Below are positions 6,941-8,527 of a stretch of DNA of 8,527 nt, in pieces. The stretch's first letter is position 1. Each line of letters opens with the position of its first letter. Location: positions 1 through 8,527 of the forward strand of contig JALULB010000269.1 of assembly GCA_027041035.1 (NCBI GenBank), given 5' to 3'. Below the pieces are notes generated by a model. The model saw only the letters and a list, made by a program, of their open reading frames with translations, did no database searches and was not told the DNA's origin. This DNA is from Sedimenticola sp. (GTDB lineage Bacteria > Pseudomonadota > Gammaproteobacteria > Chromatiales > Chromatiaceae). Both the position numbers and the translations under genes were made by a program.

Positions 6941-7251
6941 GTCAGAGCAAGGATGCCGTCGCCCTGACGGTACAGATCCTGGACAAGGATTATCGCATCG
7001 GCTGCGCGCCGGGCGAGGAAGACGCGCTGATCTCGGCGGCGCGCTATCTGGATACATCGATGCGCGAGATTCGCGGTCGTGGCAGCGTGATTGGCGCGGA
7101 CCGCCTAGCCGTCATGGCGGCGCTGAATATCGCCAACGAGTTGTTGCAGGATCGCAAGATGGGAGAAACCACCGCGCGCGTGGTCAGATCGCGACTCCGG
7201 CAATTGGAGGACAGGATCGACCAGGCGTTGCACGAAAAAATCGATGTGTGA
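6937..7251 (+). CDS. zapA: Cell division protein ZapA
   Basis: ZapA is a cytoplasmic FtsZ-binding protein that cross-links FtsZ filaments at midcell. The 104-residue product compares with 109 in E. coli. An N-terminal globular part (VALTVQILDKDYRIGCAPGE, residues 8-27) corresponds to the VDIQIFGRSLRVNCPPDQ of E. coli. DALISAARYLDTSMREIR (29-46) and the well-conserved RLAVMAALNIANELL (56-70) follow. The C-terminal helix (about 75-102, RVVRSRLRQLEDRIDQALHE) is the dimer/tetramer coiled coil. GGAG lies 8 nt before the ATG, inside the upstream zapB-like gene, with which it shares an ATGA overlap. The 6S RNA gene follows, with its own -10 element 53 nt after the stop. No clear intrinsic terminator separates them, so some readthrough into 6S is possible. 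Confidence 0.95.
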   Translation: MSQSKDAVALTVQILDKDYRIGCAPGEEDALISAARYLDTSMREIRGRGSVIGADRLAVMAALNIANELLQDRKMGETTARVVRSRLRQLEDRIDQALHEKIDV

Positions 7252-7280
7252 GCGATTCCCTTCCGGGTGCGCGAGAAAGC

Positions 7281-7309
7281 TCTTCAACCACCTCGAAATG
7301 GCGTATACT
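7281..7309 (+). promoter_or_regulatory. 6S RNA promoter
   Basis: TATACT (7304-7309) is a strong -10 hexamer (five of six). At 17 nt upstream lies a weak -35, TCTTCA (7281-7286). Initiation 6-8 nt later, at about 7315-7317, coincides with the 5' arm of the 6S closing stem, which independently supports this promoter. Confidence 0.65.
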
Positions 7310-7314
7310 TAACA

Positions 7315-7506
7315 GCGAGTATCTGCTGCGCCATGCGTTAGCAAATCGGGTATTTTCTTGAGCCTAATTGTTACCTTGGGGGTTTGAAAGCGGTTACTGT
7401 GTGCATGTCCGCCCCGAGTGGAAAGCCTAAGGTGCCGCCGAGACTCCCACTTGAACCTTCTGGTTCAAGAACAATGGTTTGCGACGGTGATCGTGGCAGG
7501 TACTCA
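7315..7506 (+). ncRNA. ssrS: 6S RNA
   Basis: 6S RNA is a global regulator of about 185 nt that mimics an open promoter and binds sigma-70 RNA polymerase. The ends form the expected closing stem: GAGTATCTGC (7317-7326) pairs with GCAGGTACTC (7496-7505), nine Watson-Crick pairs and one G-U. In the 3' half the hairpin CTTGAACC/GGTTCAAG (7450-7457 with 7462-7469) is identical in its arms to that of E. coli 6S. It is preceded by GCATGTCCGCCCCGAG and AAGCCTAAG, which parallel the E. coli GCATGCTCGGTCCGTCCGAG and AAGCCTTAA. The location between zapA and fau is the standard 6S locus. The middle of the 5' half shows the expected less-paired bubble region. End points are estimated from the stem and promoter, to within a few bases. 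Confidence 0.93.
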
Positions 7507-7517
7507 CTTCCATTCCA

Positions 7518-8135
7518 ATGAACCCTCAATCCGAAACCCGCGCCCGTCTGCGGCGTATCCGATCGCGTTTGTCCCCATCGTTCGTTGCCGCCGCCAGCCG
7601 GTCGGTCCGCGAGACGATCCTGCGTTCGCCATTGCTGCTCACCAGCCGCCGTGTCGCGCTGTATCGCGCGGTCGGGAACGAGGTGAATCTTGCCTCGCTC
7701 GAAGCACGCCTGACCTCCATGGGGCGAGCATGCGCGTTACCCGTGTTGAAGCCGAAAGGTCTCCCGGTCGGCTTGTATTTTCAGCATTGCCTCCCCGATA
7801 CGCCGATGTGCGTGAACCGATTTGGGATTCCCGAGCCGTGCTTCGATCCACGCATGTGCATCGGGCCGCGTTTTCTCGGCGTGGTGTTCATGCCGTTGCT
7901 CGGATTCGACCGACAGGGAAACCGGCTGGGCATGGGGGGCGGATTCTATGACCGCGCCCTGGCGTTCAAGCATCATGCACAGGCAACACGACCGTTGTTG
8001 ATCGGGGTGGCTTTCGATTGCCAGCGGGTGGAAGCGCTTGCGGTCAACGCCTGGGATGTGGCGATGGATGCCGTCGTAACCGAATCCGGGGTTAGCGTAT
8101 GCAGACCCGAGCTGCGGCATCTGCTCGCTTATTGA
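7518..8135 (+). CDS. fau: 5-formyltetrahydrofolate cyclo-ligase
   Basis: This ATP-dependent enzyme (YgfA/Fau, also called MTHFS) converts 5-formyl-THF to 5,10-methenyl-THF and returns stored folate to one-carbon metabolism. The 205-residue product is close to the family length. Visible features are the basic N-terminal helix (RARLRRIRSRLSP, residues 8-20), the first strand VALYRAVGNEVNL (46-58), ALPVLKPKG (73-81), and FGIPEP (102-107) corresponding to the usual I.EP segment. The diagnostic nucleotide-binding loop GFDRQGNRLGMGGGFYDR is at 129-146, and GVAFDCQRVEALAVNAWDVAMDAVVTE matches the family C-terminus. It follows 6S RNA in the order seen in E. coli, where the two are co-transcribed. The ATG lies only 12 nt past the 6S closing stem, and no Shine-Dalgarno is present at normal distance. 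Translation may therefore be weak or depend on 6S processing (inference). Confidence 0.95.
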   Translation: MNPQSETRARLRRIRSRLSPSFVAAASRSVRETILRSPLLLTSRRVALYRAVGNEVNLASLEARLTSMGRACALPVLKPKGLPVGLYFQHCLPDTPMCVNRFGIPEPCFDPRMCIGPRFLGVVFMPLLGFDRQGNRLGMGGGFYDRALAFKHHAQATRPLLIGVAFDCQRVEALAVNAWDVAMDAVVTESGVSVCRPELRHLLAY

Positions 8136-8163
8136 GCTATCGGCGCGTCGCCCTCGTGGCGCG

Positions 8164-8191
8164 TTGTATTTTCGGCGGAACTGATTATACT
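8164..8191 (+). promoter_or_regulatory. Promoter candidate for the histone-like gene
   Basis: TTGTAT (8164-8169) and TATACT (8186-8191) lie 16 nt apart, with the predicted start about 30 nt before the ATG at 8228. The region 8136-8163 after the fau stop holds only a short imperfect GC-rich hairpin. A purine-rich ribosome-binding site (GGAGG at 8219-8223 within a G-rich run) precedes the start codon. Confidence 0.6.
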
Positions 8192-8227
8192 CGGATGAAA
8201 ACCACATTGCGGGTCGGGGGAGGGGAG

Positions 8228-8527
8228 ATGGCCATCAAGAAAGCAGCGAAGAAGAAAGCGGTTGGCAAGCAGTCGACCGTAAAGAAGGCGATCACCAAGA
8301 AAGCCGCGACCAGGAAGACCACGGCGAAGAAAGCCACGACGAAGAAGTCCACGGCAAAGAAGTCCATGGCAAAGAAGTCCACGGCAAAGAAGGCCACGGC
8401 AAAGAAGGCCACGGCGAAGAAGGCCACGGCGAAGAAGGCCACGGCGAAGAAGGCCACGGCGAAGAAGGCCACGGCGAAGAAGGCCACGACGAAGAAAGCC
8501 ACGACGAAGAAAGCCACGACGAAGAAG
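8228..8527 (+). CDS. Histone H1-like lysine/alanine-rich repeat protein, N-terminal 100 residues, cut by window edge
   Basis: The open frame from ATG 8228 runs without a stop to the window end. It begins MAIKKAAKKKAVGKQSTV and then, from residue 19, consists only of pentapeptides of the form K-K-(A/S/T)-x-(A/T): 16 full copies plus KK, most often KKATA or KKATT. Nearly half of the residues are lysine and there are no acidic residues, as in bacterial histone H1-like proteins and the C-terminal tail of AlgP/AlgR3. Such tails bind DNA or RNA nonspecifically and can compact the nucleoid. Unlike AlgP, no long non-repetitive N-terminal domain precedes the repeats here. A candidate promoter at 8164-8191 and a purine-rich ribosome-binding site support a real gene. 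The C-terminus and true length are unknown, and the specific role cannot be given. Confidence 0.85.
   Translation, partial: MAIKKAAKKKAVGKQSTVKKAITKKAATRKTTAKKATTKKSTAKKSMAKKSTAKKATAKKATAKKATAKKATAKKATAKKATAKKATTKKATTKKATTKK
8282..8527 (+). repeat. 15-bp tandem repeat encoding K-K-A-T-A pentapeptides
   Basis: Sixteen full 15-bp units, plus six bases of the next, run in frame to the window edge. The consensus is AAGAAGGCCACGGCG. The first four units (8282-8341) are diverged. Units from 8342 are nearly uniform, with five consecutive copies between 8402 and 8476 identical. Variants are blocks: TCC for GCC in three adjacent copies (8342-8386), and ACG for GCG at the last position in the final three full copies. 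Grouped variants point to local duplication by slippage or unequal recombination. Confidence 0.95.

Noticed and set aside
7418..7951. Plus-strand frame of 177 codons over the 6S RNA and the start of fau
   Set aside because: It covers the structured 6S RNA and runs in the wrong frame through fau, whose own frame carries the full enzyme signature.
8136..8169. Intrinsic terminator after fau
   Set aside because: CGCC/GGCG with a 5-nt loop and one bulged extension is short and is followed by an interrupted T stretch that overlaps the next promoter's -35. This is too weak to call.
8185..8517. Minus-strand frame with a repeated A-F-F-A-V pattern resembling a membrane repeat
   Set aside because: It is the reverse complement of the lysine-codon repeats (AAG read backwards gives CTT/TTC). 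The plus strand has a promoter, a ribosome-binding site and a known protein type, so the antisense frame is an artefact.
8282..8527. Short tandem repeats as a CRISPR array
   Set aside because: Units of 15 bp are contiguous, without spacers, and encode an in-frame pentapeptide.

Overview
The window carries chromosomal housekeeping genes of a gammaproteobacterium. The main evidence is the order ubiI-ubiH-pepP-ygfB on the minus strand, facing a zapB-like gene, zapA, 6S RNA (ssrS) and fau on the plus strand. This is the arrangement around ssrS in Escherichia coli, with one extra small zapB-like gene of a kind common in gammaproteobacteria outside the Enterobacterales. The G+C-rich codons, the SAH riboswitch and the lysine/alanine-rich histone-like gene also suggest a non-enteric gammaproteobacterium. 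A Chromatiales-like lineage is a guess.

Layout. Positions 1-1993 (minus strand) hold the S-adenosylmethionine cycle: metK, then a 149-nt spacer with a well-formed S-adenosylhomocysteine (SAH) riboswitch, then ahcY, which runs off the left edge. MetK makes SAM, methyltransferases turn it into SAH, and AhcY removes SAH. The riboswitch lets SAH raise expression of the enzyme that clears it. Positions 2060-2227 hold a 160-bp fold-back element flanked by CTAG on both sides, read here as a MITE (a non-autonomous transposable element). It sits between the end of ubiI and the metK promoter region.

Positions 2262-6579 (minus strand) form a tightly packed operon, ygfB-pepP-ubiH-ubiI, with overlaps or a 2-nt gap at every junction. 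It encodes a UPF0149 protein, a proline aminopeptidase and two paralogous FAD monooxygenases of ubiquinone synthesis. SAM from the neighbouring metK is also the methyl donor for that pathway.

Positions 6580-8135 (plus strand) hold a strong-looking promoter that starts transcription almost at the first codon of the zapB-like gene. Then come zapA (overlapping by ATGA), the 6S RNA gene with its own -10 element, and fau, which starts only 12 nt after the 6S closing stem. Positions 8164-8527 hold a promoter and the first 100 codons of a histone H1-like protein made of lysine-rich pentapeptides, cut by the right edge.

Most of the content is conserved. The points most worth a second look are a predicted ahcY on/off switch, in which the start codon pairs with bases shared with the riboswitch pseudoknot, the MITE, the near-leaderless zapB-like message, the 6S-fau junction and the repeat-built histone-like gene.
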